DNA from: Lachnospiraceae bacterium
GTDB lineage: Bacteria; Bacillota; Clostridia; Lachnospirales; Lachnospiraceae
DNA length: 38,476 nt
Assembly (NCBI GenBank): GCA_024697065.1
Contig: JAILGE010000026.1
Location: forward strand, 1-38,476
Reading direction: 5' to 3'
A program made the translations under genes and the position numbers. The notes beneath the pieces are model-generated. The model was not told the DNA's origin, made no database searches, and worked only from the letters and a program-made list of their open reading frames with translations. Of this stretch, positions 7,719-14,667 are shown piece by piece (positions within the stretch are counted from its first letter, which is position 1; every line of letters starts with the position of its first letter).

Positions 7719-8774
7719 ATGGAAAAAGCATTAACAACATCTTTGATAAGAAGAACAAGCAGATCCGGTAAAAGCGCTATGTCGCTTCCGCAGATTATCC
7801 TGATGGTTGCAGCAATAATATTCTTCGCTGTTTCGCCATATCTGTTCAGCAATTACAGATTGAATTTGATCATCAACATTCTAAGGATCGCCTATCTTGC
7901 ACAGTGCTGGAATCTTATGAGTGGTTACTGCGGACAGTTTTCATTTGGACATGCAGCATTCTTTGGCATAGGAGCATATGCTTCCAGTTTGTTATATACG
8001 GAATTTGGAATATCGCCTTGGGCAGGCATTTTCGTTGGAATGGCCCTTGCAGGATTAATAGGTGCAGTCATAGGTGTTCTGTCATTTGTATATAACTTAA
8101 AGGGTGATTATTTTGCTCTTGTCACGCTTGCTTTCGCAGAGATTTTCTGCGTAGTTGCAAAGAATACGGAATTTCTTAAAGCAGCTCAGGGAATCTCAAT
8201 TACATTTAAGAAAGATTGGACGGTGATGCAGTTTTCTTCAAAGGCCGGATATGTTCATATGGCGTTGATAATGGTTATTGCGATAACTGCCTTTCTTATG
8301 TTACTGCAGAAAACAAGAATGGGTAAGTATTTTATAGCGATCAGAGAGAACGAAGATGCGGCCAGAGCGCTTGGAATAAATACTTTCAAATACAAAATGA
8401 TCGCATTGGTTTTAAGCGCTATGTTGACATCGGTTGCCGGAACATTTTATGCACAGTATTACCTTCATATCGACCCGGATATAGTATTTGTCTCCGGAGT
8501 ATCCGTTGATGCGATCATTCCCTGTATCCTTGGTGGTGTGGGAACTGTGTTTGGGCCGATCATAGGTGCATGCATTATTCAGCCGATATCGGAATTTACA
8601 AATGTATATCTTGCGGGACTTCCGGGTATGAACATGGTTACATACGGATTGATCCTTGTGGTAGCGATCATCGTGCTTCCGCATGGCGTACTTGGATTGG
8701 CCGATTCTGTTGGCAAAAAGATAAAAAGTAAAAAAGAAGAAGTAAAATCGGTCAGAAAAGTAAGGGAGGTATAA
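7719..8774 (+). CDS. livM: ABC transporter permease, LivM type
   Basis: This 351-residue membrane protein has the LivM hallmarks: LMSGYCGQFSFGHAAFFGIGAYASSLL near residues 66-92 (key pieces GQFSFGHAAF and GIGAYAS), IRENEDAARALGINTFKYKM in the cytoplasmic loop that contacts the ATPase, and GGVGTVFGPIIGA near the end. A basic tail (KKIKSKKEEVKSVRK) follows the last helix. The N-terminal 25 residues are Arg/Ser rich before the first helix. It pairs with LivH to form the transmembrane pore. The gap to the ATPase gene is two bases, so expression is coupled. Confidence 0.9.
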   Translation: MEKALTTSLIRRTSRSGKSAMSLPQIILMVAAIIFFAVSPYLFSNYRLNLIINILRIAYLAQCWNLMSGYCGQFSFGHAAFFGIGAYASSLLYTEFGISPWAGIFVGMALAGLIGAVIGVLSFVYNLKGDYFALVTLAFAEIFCVVAKNTEFLKAAQGISITFKKDWTVMQFSSKAGYVHMALIMVIAITAFLMLLQKTRMGKYFIAIRENEDAARALGINTFKYKMIALVLSAMLTSVAGTFYAQYYLHIDPDIVFVSGVSVDAIIPCILGGVGTVFGPIIGACIIQPISEFTNVYLAGLPGMNMVTYGLILVVAIIVLPHGVLGLADSVGKKIKSKKEEVKSVRKVREV

Positions 8775-8776
8775 AT

Positions 8777-9508
8777 ATGGAGCCGGTATTACAAGTGAGA
8801 AAAGTCACAAAGATCTTTGGCGGTATGACAGCGGTAAATGCAGTCGATCTTGACATATATCCCGGAGAAATAATTGGATTGATCGGACCGAACGGTGCAG
8901 GGAAGACTACCTTCTTCAATTCTGTAACAGGGTTTTATAAATGTGATGGTGGATCGGTCAGATTTGATGGTAAGGATATTACATCAAAAACAACATATCA
9001 GAACTGTAAGGCCGGGATGGCAAGAACATTTCAGATCGTACAACCATTTGGTCAGATGACATCTTTGGAAAATGTGATGATCGGAGCTTTTAACAGAACA
9101 AGTTCTTATAAGGAGGCTGAAAGTCAGGCAAAAAAGTGGATAGAGTTTGTTGGGATGGAAGAAAAGATGCATGATCGTGTTGCCAATCTTAACATCGGAG
9201 ATCAAAGAAAACTGGAGATGGCACGAGCTTTGGCAACAGGTCCAAAACTATTACTGTTAGACGAAGTAATGGCAGGGCTGACACCGACTGAAATCGATGA
9301 CGTCATAGAGCTTGTCAGAAAGATCAGAAAATCGGGTATAACCGTTTTAATGATCGAACATATTATGAAAGCACTGATGCAGTTATCGGACAGAGTGGTT
9401 GTTTTGGATCATGGAACTAAGATAGCTGAAGGGACTCCGGAAGAGATAGCCAATAACGATCGGGTTATTGAATCTTATCTTGGCAGCGCCTACAAAAAAG
9501 CAGAATAG
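8777..9508 (+). CDS. livG: ABC transporter ATP-binding protein, LivG type
   Basis: This 243-residue nucleotide-binding subunit has Walker A GPNGAGKTT (about residues 36-44), Q-loop MARTFQIVQPF, a divergent signature (LNIGDQRKLEMARAL in place of LSGGQ, common in LivG proteins), Walker B LLLLDEVMAGL and the switch His in MIEHIM. The long AGMARTFQ segment is typical of LivG compared with LivF. It energises transport through the adjacent permeases and sits 12 bases upstream of LivF. Confidence 0.92.
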   Translation: MEPVLQVRKVTKIFGGMTAVNAVDLDIYPGEIIGLIGPNGAGKTTFFNSVTGFYKCDGGSVRFDGKDITSKTTYQNCKAGMARTFQIVQPFGQMTSLENVMIGAFNRTSSYKEAESQAKKWIEFVGMEEKMHDRVANLNIGDQRKLEMARALATGPKLLLLDEVMAGLTPTEIDDVIELVRKIRKSGITVLMIEHIMKALMQLSDRVVVLDHGTKIAEGTPEEIANNDRVIESYLGSAYKKAE

Positions 9509-9520
9509 GAGGTTAGGATT

Positions 9521-10225
9521 ATGCTTGTTTTGGAGGATGTATATGTTAATTATGGAACACTTCAGATCATCCAGGGAGTGTCCATGAAAATAGAAGATGG
9601 TGAAATGATCTCGCTTGTCGGCTCAAATGGAGCAGGTAAAACCACTCTCCTGAAGACGATCTCAGGATTGAAGAAACCTGAGTCGGGAAAGATCCTTTGG
9701 GATGGCGAGGATATATCCTTATTATCACCTGACAAAACGGTCGCCAGAGGAATAGTACAAGTTCCTGAAGGCAGGAAGTTATTTCCTCAGATGACAGTCC
9801 AGGAGAATCTTGAACTGGGGTCATTTCTTAAAGAAGCCAAGAAGAAGAGAAAAGAGACGCTGGAGTACGTATATGAGATGCTTCCCGATCTGTTAAAAAA
9901 GGCAAAAATGCCTGCCGGATCATTATCAGGAGGACAGCAGCAGATGGTTGCGATCGGAAGAGGTCTTATGGCATGTCCCAAAGTATTGATCTTTGATGAA
10001 CCGTCAATCGGTCTTTCACCCCTGCTTACAGATATCATGTTCGACATTATCAGGAAGATCAAGGATTCGGGAACGACAGTAATGCTGGTAGAACAGAATG
10101 TACAGAATGCGTTAAGAATGGCTGACAGGGGTTATGTACTTGAACAGGGACGGATAGCCATGGAGGGTAAGGCTTCTGAACTGTTAGAAAATGAAGAATT
10201 AAAGAAATCATATTTAGGACTATAA
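9521..10225 (+). CDS. livF: ABC transporter ATP-binding protein, LivF type
   Basis: This 234-residue protein has Walker A GSNGAGKTT (about residues 34-42), the LivF marker IVQVPEGRKLFPQMTVQENL, signature LSGGQQQM, Walker B VLIFDEPSIGLSP and switch residue QNVQ (Gln-Asn where many ABC proteins have His), all standard for LivF. It completes the five-part transporter made by genes from 4427 and 6835 on. The AGGAGG before the ATG is good. The hydantoinase gene follows after 20 bases in the same operon. Confidence 0.92.
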   Translation: MLVLEDVYVNYGTLQIIQGVSMKIEDGEMISLVGSNGAGKTTLLKTISGLKKPESGKILWDGEDISLLSPDKTVARGIVQVPEGRKLFPQMTVQENLELGSFLKEAKKKRKETLEYVYEMLPDLLKKAKMPAGSLSGGQQQMVAIGRGLMACPKVLIFDEPSIGLSPLLTDIMFDIIRKIKDSGTTVMLVEQNVQNALRMADRGYVLEQGRIAMEGKASELLENEELKKSYLGL

Positions 10226-10245
10226 ATTATAAGAGGTATAAAACT

Positions 10246-11634
10246 ATGAGCTTATTGATCAAAAACGGAAATGTTGTATTTGAAAATTACGTGCAGAAAG
10301 CTGATTTATTGATTAAGGGAGAAAAGATAGCAGGAATTTTTTGCAATGGATCATGTGAAGAGACTGTAGATGAAACTATCGATGCAGAAGGTCTGTATGT
10401 GATGCCGGGGGCTATTGATCCGCATATGCATCTTGGTCTTTATTCCTCGTTTGCCGACTCATACAGATTTGATTCGCAGAGAGAACTGATCGGTGGAATG
10501 ACGACATTGGTTGAGTATCACAGAGGAAAAGGGAATTATATTGATACGGTTAAGGCAGAAATAGCAGAGGCAACCGGTAATTCATATGTGGACTTTGCCA
10601 TTTCGTTGGGTTTATGTGCAAAGAAGCATATGGTTGAGTTGGAAGACTACATTAAAGAATTAGGTATAACATCTTTTAAGTTTTTCTTTGACAAGCAGGA
10701 TATTGCGCATACATTCTATGATATTCCCAAGGAAGAAGCACTTACTCTTGATAAGGCCGATCTGTATTACGTACTTAAGAGACTCGCTGAATTAGATCCC
10801 AAGTTACTTCTTTGCGTTCATTGTGAGGATCCGGATATGTTCAGAGCTTTTCTCAGTGAGGTAAAAGCAAAGAAGCCTGATACAACTGATGTTGCGGACT
10901 GGGATGCATCAAGACCTGACTTTGTTGAAACAAATTGTGCAATAAGCGGAATGTTGATCAACGGAGAAGTCAATGGAAATATGTATTGTGTTCATACAAG
11001 CGCGAAGAAGACTTTGGATGCGTATGAAGCGCTGAAAAATGCAGGTATTCCGTTGGGAAATGTTTCGATTGAGACATGTCCGCAGTATCTTCTTCTTGAT
11101 AAGGATCATTGTACCTTAGATGCAAAGGTAAATCCTGCTATACATTCAAAAGAGGATAATGAAGCTCTTTGGGAAGGGATTCGCAAAGGCTTGGTTAACA
11201 CTATCGGAACCGATAACGTGCCTGTTGATAAAGCGAAAAAGTATGAAAAAGGAAATACACTTTGGGATGTGTGGGTTGGATTCGGTACTTCCGGAATAGC
11301 AATGCCGGCTCTTATCAGTGAAGGTTACCTTAAGAGAGGGATTCCGCTTACTACTTTGTCGAAAGTGTTGAGTACCAACGCTGCAAGGCTTTTCAATCTG
11401 GAAGGCAAAGGTGAGATTAAAGTAGGTTATGATGCAGACTTAGCTATTGTGGATATGGACTGGGAGAGAACCATTACACCCGAATTATTTGGATTTACGG
11501 ATTTTTCAATCTATGAAGGTATGACCTTTAAAGGGTGGCCAAGATATACATTAAGTCGTGGTGTGGTAATGCAGAAAAATGGAGAGATAGTCGGCTCATC
11601 AAATCATGGAAAGTATCTCTTCAGAAAATTGTGA
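10246..11634 (+). CDS. hydA: Dihydropyrimidinase/hydantoinase-family amidohydrolase
   Basis: This 462-residue cyclic amidohydrolase has the length of D-hydantoinases and dihydropyrimidinases, which open hydantoins or dihydropyrimidines to N-carbamoyl acids. Metal-site residues visible are H60 and H62 (DPHMHLG), the carboxylated lysine candidate K145 (TSFKFF), H192 (VHCEDP), H250 (CVHTSAKK) and D323 (GTDNVP). The last motif differs from the common GTDHCP, so substrate range may differ from classical enzymes. A composite beta-sandwich is expected from residues 1-55 and the C-terminal part. Located downstream of the Liv-type ATPase and followed by a carbamoyl-amide hydrolase gene, it should act on the imported compound in the cytosol. 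Phenylhydantoinase- or allantoinase-like activity cannot be excluded. Confidence 0.87.
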   Translation: MSLLIKNGNVVFENYVQKADLLIKGEKIAGIFCNGSCEETVDETIDAEGLYVMPGAIDPHMHLGLYSSFADSYRFDSQRELIGGMTTLVEYHRGKGNYIDTVKAEIAEATGNSYVDFAISLGLCAKKHMVELEDYIKELGITSFKFFFDKQDIAHTFYDIPKEEALTLDKADLYYVLKRLAELDPKLLLCVHCEDPDMFRAFLSEVKAKKPDTTDVADWDASRPDFVETNCAISGMLINGEVNGNMYCVHTSAKKTLDAYEALKNAGIPLGNVSIETCPQYLLLDKDHCTLDAKVNPAIHSKEDNEALWEGIRKGLVNTIGTDNVPVDKAKKYEKGNTLWDVWVGFGTSGIAMPALISEGYLKRGIPLTTLSKVLSTNAARLFNLEGKGEIKVGYDADLAIVDMDWERTITPELFGFTDFSIYEGMTFKGWPRYTLSRGVVMQKNGEIVGSSNHGKYLFRKL

Positions 11635-11669
11635 TTCAACTAAATATAAATCGGAAAAGGAGATTTGTT

Positions 11670-12587
11670 ATGAAAGTTAAAATTGCAGGTTTACAGCCCG
11701 GAACTGTTACACCGGGTATGACAAATCAGGAATATGTTGATAAACAGATTGAATTCATGGAAGAAGTTGTCAGCAAAGAAAATCCTTATGTGGTTGCATT
11801 TCCGGAGATGATGACCGGGATTTATTTCGGAATGCTTCGTGAAGAAAAGTGGTTTCAATATGCTGAAGATTTTCTCTCAGGCCCGACAACCGCAAGGATG
11901 CTGGAAGAGTCGAAGAAATTGGGGATACATATCATCTATTCACTTTTTGAAAAGGCCAACGAGAATGGTAAGACGGTTTACTACAATACCATGGGAATAG
12001 TTTCGCCGGTGAGAGGAGTTATCGGGAAATACAGAAAGATACACATTCCGGGTGGAGATCTAAGGTACAACCCGGTATACGAGAAATATTATTTTAACTC
12101 AGGTAAAGAACTGCCTGTATTTGAACTTGATAACGGAGTGAAGATCGCCATGCTGATCTGCTATGACAGATCCTTCCCTGAGGTTTGGAGATCATATTAT
12201 TTGCAGGGGGCAGATATAATCGTAGCAGCCACATGTACTATGGGTTTAAGAGCTGATATGTTTGTATGCGAATTACAGACCAGAGCATTGGAGTCCCACG
12301 CTTTCGTCGTAGCACTGAACAGGGCAGGAGATGAAAAGATTGAAAATGAGCCGGAGGCCAGACATCATTTTGGCAAGTCTCTGATCGCGAATCCGCTGGG
12401 CAATCTGGTATGCGAACCTTTGAGCGATGAAGGATGGCAGTATGTTTCGGCAGATGTTGATCTGGATGAAGTTATATATGCAAGAGGGAGACTGAATTGG
12501 CAAAGAGACAGACATCCTGAAGTATATAAGATGATCGCTGATGAGAACTTTGCACCTAAAGGCCTTATATTTGAGAAAGGATTCTGA
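11670..12587 (+). CDS. Carbon-nitrogen hydrolase (nitrilase superfamily), N-carbamoyl amino acid/ureidopropionase-like
   Basis: The start at 11670 follows AAAGGAGA and gives 305 residues. An upstream in-frame ATG lies within the hydantoinase gene and is rejected. The Glu-Lys-Cys triad of the nitrilase superfamily is visible as E46 (AFPEMM), K123 (YRKIHIPG) and C164 (LICYDRSFPE). Such enzymes in this context cleave N-carbamoyl-beta-alanine or N-carbamoyl amino acids to the amino acid, carbon dioxide and ammonia, the step after hydantoinase. The tail WQRDRHPEVYKMI is seen in related amidases. Gene order supports a two-step ring-opening and decarbamoylation pathway; exact substrate is inference. 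Confidence 0.86.
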   Translation: MKVKIAGLQPGTVTPGMTNQEYVDKQIEFMEEVVSKENPYVVAFPEMMTGIYFGMLREEKWFQYAEDFLSGPTTARMLEESKKLGIHIIYSLFEKANENGKTVYYNTMGIVSPVRGVIGKYRKIHIPGGDLRYNPVYEKYYFNSGKELPVFELDNGVKIAMLICYDRSFPEVWRSYYLQGADIIVAATCTMGLRADMFVCELQTRALESHAFVVALNRAGDEKIENEPEARHHFGKSLIANPLGNLVCEPLSDEGWQYVSADVDLDEVIYARGRLNWQRDRHPEVYKMIADENFAPKGLIFEKGF

Positions 12588-12591
12588 TCGT

Positions 12592-13227
12592 ATGAAAACA
12601 TTTATCATAACAATAGCAAGAGGACTTGGAAGCGGTGGCAGTCATATAGGACATGCTCTGGCAGAGGAACTGGCAATAAAGTATTACGATGAGGAGATCC
12701 TGCAAATGGCGGCGGATTTAAGTGGGATCAATGAAAAATATTTCTGGGATGCGAACACCAGGATCACTAAGGGACAGGTGGCGATAAACAACTCTACAGG
12801 TGTCTACAATAAGAATGTCACATACAAAGAAGGTGATAAGGAATATCTTTCAAACGAGAATATTTTCAATATTCAGGCGCAGGTTCTTAAAAATCTGGTT
12901 TTCGATAATAAACAATCATGTGTAGTTATAGGTAAGGCGGCAAACTATGTTCTCAGAGGATTAAAGAATGTTGTGAAGATCAATATTCAGGCACCTCAGG
13001 ATAAGTGTGTTAAGAATCTTACCAGAAGACTTGGACTTGGTACTAATGAAGCAATCGCGCTTATAGAGAAAACCGATAAGTACAGATCTGATTATTATAA
13101 ATACTACACGGGCGGAAGCTGGATCAGTCCTAAAGAGTATGATCTATGTATTAATACAGGATCGATCAATGAGGCTTATGCTACTAAAATGATCATAGAC
13201 CTGCTGAGGCAAAGAGAACTGATCTAG
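12592..13227 (+). CDS. Cytidylate kinase-like family protein
   Basis: The start at 12592 lies four bases after the previous stop and behind GAAAGGA, giving 211 residues. The N-terminus (ITIARGLGSGGSHIGHALAE, then YYDEEIL) is that of the cytidylate-kinase-like family (AAA_26 type). The glycine-rich loop lacks the usual Walker A lysine, as seen in many members. A later Arg-rich stretch (LTRRLGL) and YYKYYTGGSW, a lid-like segment, also match. The biochemical role of this family is mostly unproven. As the last gene of the operon it might phosphorylate a pyrimidine-related metabolite or act as a sensor, but that is inference. Confidence 0.75.
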   Translation: MKTFIITIARGLGSGGSHIGHALAEELAIKYYDEEILQMAADLSGINEKYFWDANTRITKGQVAINNSTGVYNKNVTYKEGDKEYLSNENIFNIQAQVLKNLVFDNKQSCVVIGKAANYVLRGLKNVVKINIQAPQDKCVKNLTRRLGLGTNEAIALIEKTDKYRSDYYKYYTGGSWISPKEYDLCINTGSINEAYATKMIIDLLRQRELI

Positions 13228-13236
13228 TTCTGTTTT
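13215..13236 (+). terminator. Weak hairpin at the end of the catabolic operon
   Basis: AGAACT (13215-13220) pairs with AGTTCT (13226-13231) around five bases and is followed by GTTTT. The hairpin contains the stop codon of the kinase-like gene. A T-rich stretch (13248-13260) follows. The stem is short, so termination may be incomplete. Confidence 0.4.
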
Positions 13237-13295
13237 AACTCCTCAGATTTTGTTTTTTCTTGATTATGCAATTTCCTATATCGTAGAATATCACT

Positions 13296-13550
13296 GACGC
13301 TCGTATTTTATTTCTTTTGATGATGGTGCGAGATTAGAGATCATGAATAAAACGGGTATGTCAGACGAGGAAAAGCGTCTGAACCGCACAGGACTGTGAG
13401 CGGCCCAAGGACAACATGTGACGACTATGATGAAAGCTGCATTGTCGGAATAGAGGGAAATCAGATTGAGCTGACAATCTAAGTAAGCAGCATCATGGAA
13501 AAACTTTTCTACAGACTCCGGAGATGGTATACTCATTCCGGAGTTTTTAT
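13296..13550 (+). ncRNA. Candidate structured non-coding RNA (unknown family), or leader of tcdA
   Basis: This 343-base gap between genes (13228-13570) has a promoter TTGATT (13260-13265), 18 bases, TAGAAT (13284-13289), and an intrinsic terminator at 13515-13554, defining a transcript of about 255 nt. Internal stems are TCAGACG/CGTCTGA (13361-13367 with 13376-13382, loop AGGAAAAG); CCGC-ACA/TGT-GCGG (13384-13403 with a two-base bulge); and a long bulged stem with ATGAT, GCTGC and ATTGTC (13427-13446) pairing with GACAAT, GCAGC and ATCAT (13473-13496). No RNase P, SRP, tmRNA, T-box or common riboswitch motif was recognised. A short ORF of 18 codons (13343-13399) and an open stretch ending at 13482 exist, so a decayed small gene is an alternative. 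Confidence 0.45.
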
Positions 13551-13554
13551 TTTT
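13515..13554 (+). terminator. Intrinsic terminator just upstream of tcdA
   Basis: ACTCCGGA (13515-13522) pairs with TCCGGAGT (13537-13544) and TTTTATTTTTT follows. The 14-base loop contains TGG-TATACT (13525-13533), a good extended -10 element that could itself start the tcdA transcript. Confidence 0.85.
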
Positions 13555-13570
13555 TATGAGGATTCATGAT

Positions 13571-14326
13571 ATGTTAAATCAGTTTTCAAGGACACAGCTT
13601 TTATACGGAAAAGAAGCAATGGAGAAGCTCGCATCCTCACGTGTCGCTGTTTTCGGCATCGGAGGAGTCGGGGGATATGTGGTAGAAGCCCTGGTAAGGA
13701 GCGGCGTGGGTACACTTGATATCATTGATGATGATAAAGTATGTCTTACAAATATCAACAGACAGATCATTGCGACGACAAAAACTGTGGGAAGATACAA
13801 GGTGGATGTGGCAGAGGAAAGAATTCATGATATCAATCCCAAGTGTGTGGTGAATTCATATAAGACATTTTTTCTTCCGGAGACCAAGGATCAGTTTGAT
13901 TTCAGCGTATATGACTATGTGGTGGATGCCATCGATACAGTTACGGGAAAACTGGCGATAATAGAATGCGCCAAGGAAGCAGGTATACCTGTTATCTCTT
14001 CCATGGGTGCAGGTAATAAGCTGACCCCTTCGATGTTTGAAGTGGCAGATATATATGAAACATCCATTTGCCCTCTTGCAAAAGTAATAAGAAAGGAATG
14101 CAGAAAGAGGGGAATAGATTCATTGAAGGTTGTTTATTCCAAGGAGAAAGCCGTGAGACCCCTGGAAGATATGTCTGTCAGCTGCAGAAGTCATTGTATC
14201 TGTCCTCCGGGAACGGTAAGGAAATGTACCGAACGAAGAGATATCCCGGGATCAACAGCTTTCGTTCCGTCGGTTGTGGGTCTTATAATCGCCGGAGAGG
14301 TGATCAATGATCTGACAGAGTGGTAA
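13571..14326 (+). CDS. tcdA: tRNA threonylcarbamoyladenosine dehydratase
   Basis: This 251-residue E1/ThiF-like enzyme cyclises t6A37 of ANN-decoding tRNAs to ct6A in an ATP-dependent dehydration. Visible are the nucleotide-binding GIGGVGGYVVEALVRSGVG (pieces GIGGVGG and EALVRSGVG), DDDKVCLTNINRQ, DAIDTVTGKL and the TcdA segment SSMGAGNKLTPSMFEVADI (GAGNK). I chose the ATG at 13571 because GAGGA lies 8 bases upstream. The ATG at 13556 has no site and would start within the terminator's T-tract. It is a single-gene unit between a terminator and a new promoter. MtaB at 29400, acting on the same tRNA base, is also in this window. Confidence 0.9.
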   Translation: MLNQFSRTQLLYGKEAMEKLASSRVAVFGIGGVGGYVVEALVRSGVGTLDIIDDDKVCLTNINRQIIATTKTVGRYKVDVAEERIHDINPKCVVNSYKTFFLPETKDQFDFSVYDYVVDAIDTVTGKLAIIECAKEAGIPVISSMGAGNKLTPSMFEVADIYETSICPLAKVIRKECRKRGIDSLKVVYSKEKAVRPLEDMSVSCRSHCICPPGTVRKCTERRDIPGSTAFVPSVVGLIIAGEVINDLTEW

Positions 14327-14348
14327 GATAAAAATCTTAATAAACTGA

Positions 14349-14377
14349 TTGATTACTTTATAAGCATGTGTTATATT
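14349..14377 (+). promoter_or_regulatory. Promoter of the leader peptide/ABC exporter unit
   Basis: TTGATT (14349-14354), a 17-base spacer, and the extended -10 TGT-TATATT (14369-14377). The expected start near 14384 gives a leader of roughly 280 bases ahead of the first ABC gene, containing the leader ORF and the terminator. Confidence 0.65.
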
Positions 14378-14418
14378 CAAATAAGTTTCTAAATTTTAAG
14401 AAAGAGAGGTTATCAGCT

Positions 14419-14484
14419 ATGCATTATTATAGATATACATGTCCAAAAGCACATAAGATGATGACCTCGGTTTATGCCCACTGA
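14419..14484 (+). CDS. Leader peptide (21 codons) upstream of ABC exporter genes
   Basis: A short ORF with a good ribosome site (GAGAGG, 9 bases before the ATG) encodes a 21-residue peptide beginning MHYYRYTCPKAHK and ending TSVYAH. It lies between a strong promoter and an intrinsic terminator, and the exporter genes follow. Its last codons, TAT GCC CAC, contain ATGCCCAC (14474-14481), which can pair with GTGGCAT (14521-14527), the left arm of that terminator. A translating ribosome that reaches the stop would cover this strand and allow termination, while a ribosome stalled earlier would leave it free and favour read-through. Peptide-level function is not needed. The same logic is known for bmrB-bmrCD in Bacillus subtilis. 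Confidence 0.65.
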   Translation: MHYYRYTCPKAHKMMTSVYAH

Positions 14485-14517
14485 TCTGTAGGGGCAGATA
14501 TATGGATTTATATCAGG

Positions 14518-14551
14518 ACCGTGGCATCACTGCCGCGGTTTTTCTTTTTTT
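14518..14551 (+). terminator. Intrinsic terminator (attenuator) ahead of the ABC exporter genes
   Basis: ACCGTGGCA (14518-14526) pairs with TGCCGCGGT (14531-14539) with one G-U pair and the loop TCAC, followed by TTTTTCTTTTTTT. Smaller stems precede it (ATCTG/CAGAT near 14484-14499 and GATATA/TATATC near 14497-14514) and may help switch conformations. Confidence 0.85.
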
Positions 14552-14667
14552 CAGGCGGATTCCCGGCAGATACGCATTATATTTTGAACGTTAAAAATGC
14601 AAGCATTATTGATAGGATTACTATTTTTTAAAGACACAGGAGTCAAAAGAAAGAGGTAAAAAGAGTT

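Noticed and set aside
13343-13399. 18-codon ORF (MNKTGMSDEEKRLNRTGL) inside the candidate RNA
   Set aside because: The residue pattern looks protein-like, but there is no clear ribosome site, and the ORF runs through two stems. Kept only as an alternative explanation for that region.
13291-13536. Minus-strand frame of 81 codons across the candidate RNA
   Set aside because: Its start lies in the terminator arm, there is no ribosome site, and strong stems explain the sequence better.
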